Source: Sphagnum magellanicum
Lineage: Eukaryota; Streptophyta; Sphagnopsida; Sphagnales; Sphagnaceae
Direction of reading: 5' to 3'
DNA: 64,000 nucleotides
Assembly (NCBI GenBank): GCA_021904315.1
Contig: CM038922.1
Location: 18,079,347-18,143,346 of the forward strand
The position numbers and the translations under genes are program-made. The notes under the pieces are model-generated. The model was not told the DNA's origin and did not search any database. It worked only from the letters and a program-made list of their open reading frames with translations. Below, piece by piece: positions 22,936 through 34,440 of this stretch (position 1 is its first letter; the number at the start of each line of letters is the position of its first letter).

Positions 22936-23125
22936 CTTAATACTAAAGGCACATGATATTATTATACATAGCCTATGTAGATATATTAAGTATAATGATT
23001 TAAGTATGTATAAGTTTAGGCCATCATTTTTATGACATGTGTCCATGTTGTGTACACATTTAGTTACACGTTAGTTGCAAACATGACCGAGATAGTTGCG
23101 AATGATAGGATTTCTAGTAGTGTCT

Positions 23126-24100
23126 ATTCAAAAAACTCTTCCAGGTGTTTTAAATCGTTGATCTACCTAATTTGCACTCAAATTGTTGCTAATGGCAACG
23201 CCATTTTCCATTTGTTCATGCAATACAACCTGATTTAATTTTCTCCTCAATTTTTAATTACAATTCTATTTTCCATCTTTCCACATTTTAATTCAAATCT
23301 GAACAAACTTTTGCATTAAATAAAATCCTCATAATTAGCTACTCTGTTTAGATTTGCTTCTTGGAAAAAAATTTATGATTAAGATTTGCAAAAAAATGCG
23401 AAAAATGAAACTGAAGTTCACTATTTATATATAAGAACAAAATTTTCAACAACAAAACATAAACATCATTATGAAATTCACTTTGAATTCAAACTTTGGG
23501 ATGGTTGCTAAATGGTAAATGCAAAATTTCTAATCTTATATTCTAGTTTAAAATATGGACTGAAATACAATAATAGTAGTAACATAATCTGCTCGTTTAG
23601 ATCTACTTTGAACTAGTTTTAGAATTGAAATCCAGTAATGAAAGTATGATAAAAAAAATCAAAATAACAACTTTGATTATGGAAACAAAGCTTTTCTAGA
23701 TATCAAAACATATTTCATTCATATTCCATTAAAACTCCATGTTCTAGAATGATACAATGGTCTTTCATCTCTTTTTCTTCTCCAAAAAATATACCTAAAA
23801 AAAAAGTCCTATGTTTTATTTGAATTCAAATGGTGATAATACTATGTAATCTAACTAATAATTCCTAAAACAATAACTAAGTAAATAGAAATATACTAAC
23901 TAAAATGATTGTAAGTAACTATTCCCTTAACAGTGTTGTGCTCAATTCTACAAGCCAAAGGAAGATGACAATGTTAGAATTAGGGATTGGATTGTGAGAA
24001 TTTCATAAAAAAGACAAGTTGTGCATTCATTATGCTGGATTTGTTTAAAGGATTTCTATGGTAGATTATGTTGGAGATATGTAGCGAGGAATGACATAAA
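23126..24100. other. Unassigned sequence between CACTA 2 and element 3
   Basis: AT-rich sequence. It should contain the split remainder of element 2's leader and the 5' leader or LTR of element 3, but I find no LTR ends or primer-binding site. Confidence 0.3.
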
Positions 24101-25920
24101 CAATATCATTAGAATTGACAACAATAGGAAGAAAGTAGTAGATTCTGAAAAAGAAAAAGAAAAACCTGCAATTGTGGATTTGAAACAGATAAAACTATAA
24201 ACAACCAAACTTGAATCACAATGACTAGTCCACATGGCATGGATGAATTGTTATGGGGACAAGATCGCAAGGATGTGAATGATTGGGCTTGACGCACTCC
24301 CAAGTCCTAAGTTAGCTCCAAGTTGGGACTAAGTCACTCAAATTGTGGAATTTCTAGATTCGGGGCATGCTCCCAGCTTCCAGCACTAAAGGGGGGGGGG
24401 TGAGAGGGGCGTGCTGAAAGCTCTGGGATAGACTAGGAAGAGAGACAAGCTTACTCAATTACACAGTCTTGCATCCAAATCCAACCAACAAGTTGGTTAG
24501 AACTCATTCTGCACCCTTTTGGTGTTGGGATAAGCCACGGGCTACCTTGGACTCACTTGACTCACCACGGCCCAGACTCGGGGAAAGCCACCACCTTCCC
24601 CCATATAGTATTCTCTACAACTCTTCGCCACACTTGCATCCAAATGGCTCTTTTTCCCGAGACTCCCAAAGTGGAGTCCCGAAATTGTCCCGGTTTAGAC
24701 TCTCGGGACTTTGGACGCTCATAATTCCTCACCCCAAACTCGGATCGGGACGAAATCTGAACCAAAGTTGTAGCTCTTGTCGAGAGCTTTCCAAGAATGT
24801 GTCACATTTCACCTGCATGCACCGGAATCGGGTCAATTCCGGACTTTTGGTTGTTGGGAGTCAAATTGCTAGTTTGACTCCCGGCCTTTCTTTCGACCAT
24901 AACTTGTGCTATAGATGTCCAAATGGCTCATGCGAGGCCATTTTGGACATCTACACTTCAAGACCTTTCTAACGGTATAAAGAACACGTCAATGCAAGGT
25001 GTTTTGACCCTTGCAATCGCGCTCTGAGTTTTCAGGAGTCCCAGAGGACTCCCAAGTCCCCTTTTTCGGGAGTGTGAGTGGCGACCTCACACTTCCCTCA
25101 AAGTGGGGTTGCGACAGGGCTGAAAGGTTGACTATGGTGGTAGAAGTTAGAAATTTAAATGCTAATAAGTTATTTAAGATTGTCAAGTTGAATATGAGAG
25201 GTAGAGCCAACGAGTGGTTTAATAAATTAAATCTTGCTCCTATTGATCGGACATAATTATGCACATGGATAGTGCAAAAATATAGCAATATACATGCTAA
25301 TGACATTTGGATCAAATTGGATGCCATGAAACAAAAACCAAAAGAAAAAGGTGTAGAAGTATTATGAGAGGTTTGATAAATTCTTTCAAAGAGGATAGAT
25401 TCAAGATATAGAACAATGTCGCAAATTCTTGGCCAAGTTGAGGCCATAAATTAAAAATATGTGTGTGGTCAGGACGTATGTTGACATTAAGGAGGTGGTT
25501 GTTGTAGTTGTTGAAATTGAAAGGGTGTTGGGAGAACTTAGTGAAATTCCATATGAACCAATGAGGGAAAAACAAAATGAAATTATAACAAGAGAATCCA
25601 CCACGGATATACAATGGCAAAATTTGAATTAAACCCTCATCAACTTTTTTGGGAAAGGGATTAATGGCAAAGCTGGACCTAGCACAACATTTTCTGCCAA
25701 CAACAACCATTGCTAGTTATGTTGATAAAAAAAACATATAGTTTCAGCACGCCCTAAACTTAATGACATAAGGCCAAAATGTGCCAAGTGTGGGGGTGGG
25801 TACAAGATTGATAACTATGGATTAAAATGTTCTTTTTGTTTTGGTTTAAGGCATATGGAAAATCAATGGTGGAAAAAGACTACAAAAGGCCCTACTACTA
25901 CCACGTACAAACTTTCTTGA
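24101..25920 (+). pseudogene. Ty3/gypsy element 3: gag, split by solo LTR 2
   Basis: Plus-strand gag of a different sublineage. Before the LTR the frame reads MTSPHGMDELLWGQD and ends in a DVNDW-like stretch. After it comes MRGRANEWFNKL, typical of the retrotransposon gag core. Near 25,770-25,880 lies a Cys-rich segment with KCAKCGG and CSFCFGLRHMENQW, a zinc knuckle in which the last Cys appears as Trp. The 827-bp solo LTR at 24,290-25,116 interrupts it. Several stops and frame changes make it non-functional. Confidence 0.7.
24290..25116. mobile_element. Solo LTR 2 (827 bp), inserted in element 3 gag
   Basis: It starts TGACGCACTCCC, ends GGTTGCGACA, and is flanked by a perfect duplication GGGCT at 24,285-24,289 and 25,117-25,121. 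It is collinear with solo LTR 1 along its length. Many CpG sites of copy 1 appear here as TG or CA (for example GCATGCTCCC against GCACGCTCCC), so copy 2 has lost more CpG and is probably older. It contains a run of ten or more G near 24,391. Confidence 0.92.
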
Positions 25921-25924
25921 AGTC

Positions 25925-26794
25925 TTGGTTGATGATGAGGAAGTAACTCTTTCTGAGTTAAACCACATATGTGGAGATGACCAACATGTGTTTTCTAGGG
26001 TGGGGATTCTAAAAAAGAGATTACTTGTGATTGTTCGTTCAACAAAAGATCAAGAAGAAGGGATTGGTGAAGAAGAACATTGCGAGTCAAACTTGGGAAC
26101 TGAAGCAACTGTGAAATCTAAGATTTTGTCTCATTTTATCAAAGGAAAAATTTCCTTGACTCCTATGGAAACCATTCTCATCATTCTAGGAGAACTTGAG
26201 TTCCTAGAAGGATTAGTTAAACTAGCTGGAAAGAGAAAGGATGTTGAAGGCCATAAGAACCATGTGGCTGCTATTCATACAATTCCAACAATAAGAAGAG
26301 TAAATGTCAACATGCCACATCGCAACAAGACATTGCATTTGGTAGTTGAGATCAATCAAGCATTGATTGAAGGCTTGGTGGACACAAGGGCATCCATGTT
26401 AGTCATTGTAGCCAATGTTGTCAGAGAACTTGGTATAATGCATTTAATGGTTGGCCATGAAACCTACAAGATAACATCAAGGCTAGTGCCATATGCACTC
26501 AAAAGAATCACATAGCTACTATTGAAAGTGGGAGGAATTGCATGTCAAATGATTTTTTTGGCAATTGACATAGATAGCTATGAATTGCTCCTAGGATTGG
26601 ATTTTCTTATGAAGATAGGAGCAATCAAGGATGTGGATAAATGCTTCATATACGTACACAATGGACTAGGAATGGAAGTGGAAATGTTACCACTAAATAT
26701 GGCATTTATATGTTACATGTACTATAAAAGTTTGAAGAAAAGGATAAGTTTCAAAAGAAGCTACTCAACATGGAGATGGAACAATTTTGGTTGA
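25925..26794 (+). pseudogene. Ty3/gypsy element 3: gag-pol linker and protease
   Basis: Open over 196 and then 90 codons with one stop between. The protease loop reads EGLVDTRASM with DTR at 26,381-26,389 in place of the required DTG; the Gly-to-Arg change fits G-to-A. The downstream stretch LLLGLDFLMKIGAI matches the alpha-helical end of retropepsin-like domains (family knowledge). Without the Gly the protease should be dead. Confidence 0.75.
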
Positions 26795-27490
26795 ACAATT
26801 GGGCAAACTTGATTCGATCATCAAATCTTGATGGTTTAAATGATGAGTTCTCCTTTAAAGATGATGTGATGGAACATGAGGAAAAGGCAGAGGATGATTA
26901 ACATGAGATCTTATTAAATCTGGAAAATCATATTGAAGAGTTAAAAGACCACAAGATGGATTTGATTGTTGACAAGGAGGCACCAATGCAAATTCTAAAT
27001 CTTATCTTACAAGAACAACATTAGAATATCTTGGAGGGGAAATTTACTGAAGATAATGCACTTCAACAAAAGGTGTCCCTACATACACCAAATGATTTCA
27101 TTAGATTTTGAGTGAATTCACTAGTCTTAGTAAGCAGGGACTAGTTGGAAAATAGTGAATTCATTGGTCTAGTGAACGAAGACTAGTGAATTGCACCATA
27201 TTTTGTGGTAGTGTATGACTATGTAGATTGGATCAAATGAGCAGTTGTAGATGAAGATGTTTAGAAGTAGCAAAGGTTGGGGAAGAGCACTGAACTTGGG
27301 GTACACTTGTATTTAGTTCAAGTGACTGATGATTCGATAGACAAGTGGGATCAAATTAGGGCCAAGATAAGACTGGATGAGTTTTTGAATGGAGAACAAA
27401 GGAAATAGATGTGGGAGTTGCTGGAAGAATTCGAAAGAATTTTTGCATGGCACAAAGGGGAGTTGGGTCAATGTTCTAAAGGGGAACATT
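26795..27490 (+). pseudogene. Ty3/gypsy element 3: protease-RT linker
   Basis: Decayed coding sequence rich in Glu, Asp and His. At 27,105-27,215 several copies of AGTGAATTCACTAG-like words make local inverted repeats. No domain is recognisable. Confidence 0.45.
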
Positions 27491-28598
27491 CCATTAACAC
27501 TCAAGAGTTGCCCCCTTGCCACATGACCTGTACACATTTGTCTTACTAGGAGGAAATTGAAGTAAATTGATAGATCTAGGCCTTGGTGGACTTGGGAAAC
27601 ATGTGTAGAATATGCTTGTAGGGTAATTTTGCCCATAAAAAAGGACAACAAATGAAGATTTTGTGGGGATTATCGTCCACTGAATTTCCAAACAAGACAA
27701 GATTCTTTTCCCATGCCTTTGATTGAGGGTGTTTTAAATTAGTTAAGGCACTCTCAATGGGTTTTAACGTTGGATTTGCAATTAGGGTTTTGCCAAATCC
27801 CAATGGCACTTGATGATGTGAAGAAAAAAACAATAATTACCAAATCAAGCTTATACGAATGGAATGTAATGTCATTTGGTCTAAAAAATACCACTAGTAT
27901 GTTTTCACGAACCATGGTTGATGTCTTCAAAAAATGGAACAATTGGTTATTAAAGGTGTTTGTTGATGATGTCAATATACATAGTGGGACATGGTCTGAA
28001 CCCTTGCATCACATTCAGTTCATTCTTCAGAAGTTGTTTGAGGTCAATTTCAAGTTAAAATCCCAACAAATGTTGTTTTGGCTTTAAGAATATTACATTC
28101 TTTGGGCGTGTGGTGGATCGCATTGGATCACAACTTGATCTTGGTAAGGTGGGAGTAATTATAGACTTTCCTATGCCCAAGACATTAACAAATGTCAAGG
28201 CATTCCTAGGACTGACATGTTACTACATGAGGTTCATTACAGGATATGCAAAGGTTGCAAAACCTTTGTTTTCCCTATCTAAGGAGTGTAGGTTTGTTTA
28301 GATGTCGATATGCCAAATGGCCTTTGGTACATTGAAAGGAAGGTTGTGAAAGCACCATCTTGGTCCAACCTGACTTCAACAGACCTTTTATCTTGGATGT
28401 TGATTGGTCAGTGTAGGGTGTAGGAGCCATATTATCACAAAAACCTTGGAGATAGGAACAAGTCATTGCTTATGGAAGCAAAGCTTTATTTCCAATACAA
28501 CGTTGTTTTCACCCCATGGAAGGGGAATGTTATGCTCTTATCTAAGGCGCCATAATGCATTTTAGGCAATATCTTCACCAAACTCCATTCTGTGGTAA
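27491..28598 (+). pseudogene. Ty3/gypsy element 3: RT and start of RNase H, abruptly truncated
   Basis: RT motifs in order are FCGDYRPLNFQT (near 27,665), LDLQLGFCQIPMA, WNVMSFGLKNTTSMFSRTM, and the catalytic FVDD at 27,959-27,970. Next come FPMPKTLTNVKAFLGLTCYY and PFILDVDWS, the first RNase H strand with its Asp. Similarity ends at about 28,598, directly after MHFRQYLHQTPF. The following sequence is of a different kind, so the element was broken there by deletion or insertion. Frameshifts and TAA/TAG stops are present. Confidence 0.85.
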
Positions 28599-30112
28599 AT
28601 TAGTCTTACCCACATGACTAATCACCAATCTTTAAGCTTGTGTCCAAGATCACATACTGGCTGGCCTTCTCCTTTGCCATGTAGTCTCAATACAAGACCA
28701 GGGAACAACTTTCTTTCTTTCTTGTGTATGGATGAGAGAATGGTGGGGCTTGAATTCAGTCTTCTCAGTGTCTTTTAAGGTTTCAACCTCCTCTTTATGC
28801 TGTTCACAGATTTGTTTGTGGATCTTAAATTCTATTGAACTGTATTATTGAGTCTCTTTTTAATGCTATTCAGAAATCATGATAAGTATGGAGAAGTTCA
28901 CTGTACTTATGAAGATATTGATGTCAGTTTTGTGAAGCAATATCTGTATATGTAATTTGCAATCTAACTTTGCATAGTGCATGGTATAGAAATACTGGAT
29001 TTCATGTCTCTTTAGGGGTCTCTGGAAAGAGTACTAATAGGTGCAATTTGTTCTTTGGGTGTGAAGTGTTTCAACACAGAGAGAGCATTGGGATAAATAC
29101 TGGCCAAAACAGTGCATGGTTGCTAGCTGCCAGATCAGAGGAAAACATTGATGATTCTCTACTTGGGATGGTATAAATTCTGATGCTTCTGGTAGATTTC
29201 TCTGGGGAATGCAATTATCCTATTGATTATTCTGGAGTCACAAGTTCAGTTGAACAAGGTTGCATCCAAGATCAGTCAGTCATAAGCTCACAAACTGCAT
29301 ATGTAGGTTGATTGGAAATTGATAAGAAATCACAAAATTTGTAATGTCTAAATACGGACCTTGAGAGTTTGCAGCAATATATCTTGTCCATCTGGACATC
29401 ATTGTGCATCTATCTGCAACATCTGCACACTAAGGCTGTGTTTCTTTTTGCCCTTCCATACACATGAAGCTTGTGTATGGTTTGAACAATCAACTTTTGT
29501 GTCATAAGAGTGTCATAAGGTGTATTCAATGTGATGGTGCTGGTCATACAAATGGTGGTGTAACTACAAATTGCAAAAGTCTGCACCTGGGTTGCAAGGT
29601 TGCAGGCTTCATCATGGCCAAAGTGCTCAGCACCAATGTGTGACATTATACCTATCTTACAGGATATGTATTGCAAGTTCCATAAATTTCTGGGAAGCTG
29701 GTCATCCATTTCTTTCTTTTTCCTCAATGTTTTGTTGCAATCTCCATTGATTGCAACTGTGACTTTTGTTGTTTCAAAATTGATAGTGGCACATGGTTTT
29801 ATCTTGTTGCAGATGGGTGGTGATGTTCACAAGGTTACTGGCTAAGCTTAAAGCATAAGGAATTCATGTAAACACCCTGTGTCATGAGGTTTGAATAAAT
29901 ACCTGTCACCTTGGAGGAACTTAGATGTCTACCCATCACCATTTTAGACCTACTTAAGAGACCATCTTTATAGTATGGCTGAAACTAATCAAATGCACCT
30001 CATGGCAGCCTGATTCTTTTCTATCCACATCATATCTGCAGCTGGTATTTTGCTTTAATCTCTTGCAGTTGAAACTTGTTCCATCTGGTTTAGTTTTGTT
30101 GTTTCAATGCAG
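28599..30112. other. Unassigned low-copy sequence
   Basis: Less AT-rich than the transposon zone and rich in TTCTGCAG- or CTTGCAG-like words, so it looks like intron or low-copy gene space. I searched for the upstream Rossmann-fold exons of the NQR-like gene (TGGASGIG, NNAG and YxxSK motifs) and did not find them. Confidence 0.35.
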
Positions 30113-31262
30113 TTTGCTGTGACACCCCTTGTGGAAAAACTCGGTGCAACTCAGAGAAAGTTCATTGAGAACTCAGAGGGCTATATTAGTATGGAAAGAT
30201 CATTGAAGGTGCACCTTGTTGTAATCTGCATATTCTAATTACAAGATTATATTTGAACTGTGATTAAAAATCCTCATTGTTCTTGACACAGTAGTTGGCA
30301 GTGTTATGCTGCAAACTCTTTGGATGACTGTGCTGTGTATTTATCTAAAAGATTGCTGGGTATGGTTATGATCATCCTGAGAAGCCATCAACAGGTGTTG
30401 CACAATTTAGGAGTGTCTAAGGTGAGTGTTCCACAGCATAAGGACTTGACAATGAGAACAAGCCATTCAGTATTGAAAGTATGGCTCAGGATCATGAACT
30501 TTGTCACCGGTTTGTTATACCTTTTGGCTGTTAACAGGCTCTTTTATGCTCATGGAAGACAAAAGCAGGGCTGGGGCCTGCCTCTTGATTACAAACCAAA
30601 GAGGATTTGAATACTGGCCTGACAGGGAAGTATCTTATGTGATGCCCAAGGAGAAAAGTATATTATGTCATCTGCTGGTCCAAAGGACGCCTGATCCTCA
30701 TCTAGAAACCACCTCCTGTTCCCAATGTGTTTTGTGAAGTGTAAGACAGCTATCAAACATGATGGAACCATTTGCACAGTCCAAATAGATCTCAACCAAA
30801 GAGTGAACTCATTTGATTATTTCTGTCATGGATCCCACTCTGATTCCCTGATTCAACCTTGAGAGATATGTTTCCCAGAATTCCATCCTAGTTCGTTGTT
30901 ATTTTTATCATTTCAAGATGGAGTCCACTTCATGAGCTAATGACGAAGGTCATACAAAGTGAGTTCATCTCTAAGTACTGTCAGGGCCATTGCTTTTCTC
31001 TGCATATTCAAATTTTTGTGACTCTGTCTGGCAACGAGATGTAGTGGTTCGTGTTTAACTGGAGAATTTGTTGTTTTAGCTCTATTAAAGAAAAAACTTT
31101 GATTTTGGCCAATCTGGGTTTGGATGCAGTGTGGTCCATATGTTAAGTGCTGATTTCAAAGCAGTTACAAGAATAGTGACTATGTTTTACAAACCCCCTG
31201 TGAAGCCTGACCATGTCCTCATAAGAGTTATTTATGCATGCATCAATGCAAATGATGTTAAT
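30113..31262 (+). pseudogene. NQR-type SDR/zinc-dehydrogenase fusion, three exon fragments
   Basis: Three exon-like blocks match, in order, the middle of plant NQR proteins (a short-chain dehydrogenase fused to a zinc-type quinone oxidoreductase; Arabidopsis At1g49670 type, from memory). Block 1, 30,113-30,208, encodes TPLVEKLGATQRKFI and GYISMERSLK. Block 2, 30,538-30,657, encodes EDKSRAGACLLITNQRGFEY. Block 3, 31,130-31,262, encodes KPPVKPDHVLIRVIYA and NANDVN. Splice-like AG and GT sites flank the blocks, but joining 1 to 2 at these sites shifts the frame by one. The SDR N-terminus and the rest of the dehydrogenase were not found. Either it is a pseudogene or a diverged gene with missing exons; I favour pseudogene. 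Confidence 0.65.
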
Positions 31263-33308
31263 CCTCTAGTTGAATCCTATATTTGCCTTCCTACATATTT
31301 ACTTTATTCAAAACTGCAACATATATTGACAGTAGTTCTCAGATTCAGTTTTCTGTCTCAGATCGGGACATTATGCTATCAAAATCTGCATTTGTCTGTT
31401 GATAACTTTGAGGGCTTAATGCTTCCTTGCAAGTGATCAAGTGGCATGCTGCTTATAATTTGTCATGCATTCTGCAGAATTCAAATGAGACTATCTGAAG
31501 GTATGTTTTTGGTGTTTAGTGTGGTATGTGCAGGTTGAGATAACGAAACTCAATAAACTGTACTGGGCATCAAAGATCAAGGAAAACTGTAGAAGAAAGC
31601 AACTTCTAGTTGAAATCTGCTGTCACTTTCAAATGTCTGCCAGCAAAGTGATAACAGTTATCTGCTAGCAATTGCTTGATTCATACAGTTTTCCATGATC
31701 TATGCTACCCTGAACACAATCAGGTTTCAAGAGCAAGCTCCAGCTTTTCCCACAAATAATTTAGCTTTAAAGAAGCTCTTATGTGAGTCAGTGGGGGGAT
31801 TAAGATGTTTCATTCGGTTGCAATCTGTACGGGGGCAAAGATGCACTTGTCTACATGTGTTTGGCAAATGATATGCTCCATCAACACAATTTTGACCAGA
31901 ATGGAGCACTACACAGTAGATGCCTTCTTTGCAATTGATATTATTCTCAGAATTTTTGTTGCATATTTGGACAGGAGAATGTTTGTGTTGGTTTACGATT
32001 TGAAGAAAATTGCATTCTGGTAAGCAGTCATTCTCTGGAAGCAGCTAAAAATTTGATTGTCCTATTGAACTATGGGATGGACTGAATCTGAGTGGAATTT
32101 TACATTGAATACATCTACAGAATCCCTATGGCCCAGACTGTCCTGTGAATTCATGACTATATTTTCTGTGGGGAAAGTGACCAATCAACATGGAGCCAGG
32201 AAACTTGTCAACCTCCATGGGCTGCCTACACAACAAGTTCCCACAACCATACAGCATGCATGCAAATAAGTTTCAAATATCGTGAATGGCAACATCATGG
32301 TCACTACTTGTGAGGCCACTCCCAGCAACCATTCTTTTGAAGCTTCTTCTGTTGTCAATGTGTAATCTACAAGGTGTTGGAACTGGAGGGGAAGAGTCAG
32401 TTAGGCAAGCAATTTGGTTTTGTTATCTCTTCGGCTGCCACTTCCAGGTGTTCAAATTTGGAATTGCAATCACACAACACTTACAGTGGGAGGATACAGG
32501 ATAGACCAAAGCTTCTCACTTTCCTTACTATTTTGTGTTCTCTGCATATCCATTGAAAACTTGTTTCTTTTTTTCTTCCTCTTTTTGTTTTGCAAAGAGG
32601 AAGTAAATTAGGTTAAATTGTTCTTAGTGTAGCAAGAAGGTAGTGGTTTGCACCCCTGGTCAAAAAATTGCTTTGAGTATTTTAGAGTGGGCAATTATGT
32701 ACAGACAAATTTGTTTTGACCTTATACCTTAGGCCTGATAGGAATGGCATGCAGAGGCTGTGAGTATTGGGTGGATTTGTTGATAGTCGTGTGTTTTGAT
32801 AAGGTGGGAGGGACCTTCTCCTTCTTCTTCTTATTCGATAACAAGTGGTTGCAGTTTTGGATGAGTGCCTTCATGATTCTGGACTGCATTAGAAGAATCG
32901 ACAACATGGCCTGACAACTCCCACAGGTCCTGGAGGTGTCATCAGCACTTCCGATTTTCATTCTGTACAAGGCATAGCCAGACCATCAAGAATGTGGTTT
33001 GCAGAATCAACAACTTAAATAATCTTCAAGAACAAGAGGGTTAAGGGAAGATACCTTACATCATCAATTGAGGTTTTAGCATCTCAAGCAGTTTTCAGTT
33101 TTGCTTCAGTGGCTCTTAAGACTGTAATGTCATTATATGCAAATCACATCTCAGGCCCTCAATCTGGAACTGGTGTGAAGACATTTTCAAGCACGGCTCA
33201 GAATGAAGGCATTGGATTTTTGAGGCGAATGCTACAGTTGTATTTTTTTTAGAGTGCATAAAGGTTGGTGGTTTGCTTAGCCAAAAGTTGGAGGTGGCAT
33301 TGGGGGCA
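31263..33308. other. Unassigned low-copy sequence downstream of NQR fragments
   Basis: No further oxidoreductase exon could be recognised. Composition stays similar to the preceding region. Confidence 0.35.
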
Positions 33309-33704
33309 ATGATGGAGTCACCCTTCCAGATAGGACCCAAAGAACCCAGTTACCAATCTTGCTGTGATGAAGATGGTTTTGTTGTCCAAGATTTTGGGTA
33401 CAGGAGTGAGGATGGCCATTCATGTGGTAATAAGGACTGCAGTTATGGTGTACCAAAGCAAGAAGGCAAGTCAAGCTTGATGGCTAATACAATAGATCTA
33501 ATGAGCTCTGCGTTGGATTTAATTACAGGATTTGCACATACCTTGAGCCAGGAAGCAGAAGCTTGTGCTCCTGGTGACATGACCTCAGGGGATCTTGATC
33601 TTGTGCTTATTGGTAGAGCTGGAGCATTCAGTGAATACATTCCTGAAACAGTGGAGTTGATAACTCCTGGAGCTGTTGGTCATGCACTTCGTCTTCTTCA
33701 CTAA
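33309..33704 (+). CDS. Unrecognised 131-codon open frame
   Basis: An ATG at 33,309 opens a frame that ends with TAA at 33,702-33,704; it is also open upstream to about 33,249. The middle has four Cys in a row of short spacings (SCCDEDG, then HSCGNKDCSYG). The end contains GAFSEYIPETVELITPGAV. I recognise no domain. Codon composition looks gene-like, but there is no Kozak-type or promoter support, and it may be an exon of a larger, broken gene. Confidence 0.25.
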   Translation: MMESPFQIGPKEPSYQSCCDEDGFVVQDFGYRSEDGHSCGNKDCSYGVPKQEGKSSLMANTIDLMSSALDLITGFAHTLSQEAEACAPGDMTSGDLDLVLIGRAGAFSEYIPETVELITPGAVGHALRLLH

Positions 33705-33989
33705 GATGTTATTCCATGAGTTTGAAAACAACATACCTGAAGGCCTTTTTGCTTGAGTATTTTCACATACTGGAATCACTTTTGATTGTCCTATTAATGG
33801 AGGGCCCTTACAGGGTCCACTCAAATTATCGGTCATCAAAGTCACAAGGGAGGCAGCTGTATTCAGGACAAGTCTTGCTTTGCAATGCAAATGGATTACT
33901 CAAACTTTCCTGGTTGTTATGTGAGGAACATTGTTGGTTCTCTGCTGGGTATAATTGGGGATCCATTTCTGCTTGAGGTACAATGCTCT

Positions 33990-34440
33990 CTTTTTCCAGC
34001 ATACTGTGTGACCGAACAATAGGTCACCACGCTAGTGTGAACATAGCCTGTTTGAGTTAATTTTGTAGCCATCAGTGGTTCTGGCTGCGCGGATCTCTCC
34101 ATTACTGATGCAAAGAATGCATGGCGGCTGCTTCTGGATATGCTGTGAAATCGGATCACATGCGAGTGAGGCGGCGCGGATTATGACGGAGTGGAGCTGC
34201 ATTGATGAGCGGGAGTGGATGGAGCGCCGGCGGAGGGAGAGGAGAAAGGATCGAAGGCCAAGGAGGACCGGGGGAAGAAGTAGAAGATCAGAGAGATTTT
34301 GGAGACTTAGTGGGCTATGGCGAGAGTGTAGTGCAGATCATGGTAGATGAGTATAGAGATGCACAGATAGATAGTGGAGAAGGTCTTTAGCTCTGGCTAG
34401 TTGTTGAAATTTTCCACTGCGCCAACAATTTAGCTGGACA
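33990..34440 (+). repeat. Dispersed LTR-like repeat, copy 2
   Basis: Collinear with the minus strand of 1,366-890: GTGACCGAACA plus GGTCA near 34,004-34,024, CCATCA/GGTT/TGCGC near 34,070-34,090, GCATGGCGGCTGCTTCTGGA near 34,117-34,136, and TTTTCCACTGCGCCAACA near 34,411-34,428. The last block ends in CAACA, as many plant LTRs do. No duplication of the target site was found. Confidence 0.5.

Larger units (their letters stand above)
20144..23122. mobile_element. CACTA transposon 2, non-autonomous, with TCT target duplication
   Basis: The left end is CACTACTAAATTTTT. The right end, reverse-complemented, is CACTACTAGAAATCC; the first eight bases match. The 3 bp on both sides are TCT (20,141-20,143 and 23,123-23,125), the target duplication size of CACTA elements. 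Subterminal words GCAACTA/TAGTTGC repeat at both ends (20,165-20,260 and 23,060-23,100). Words such as ACATGTGGC are shared with CACTA 1. No transposase frame is seen. A solo LTR is nested at 21,353-22,161. Confidence 0.88.
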
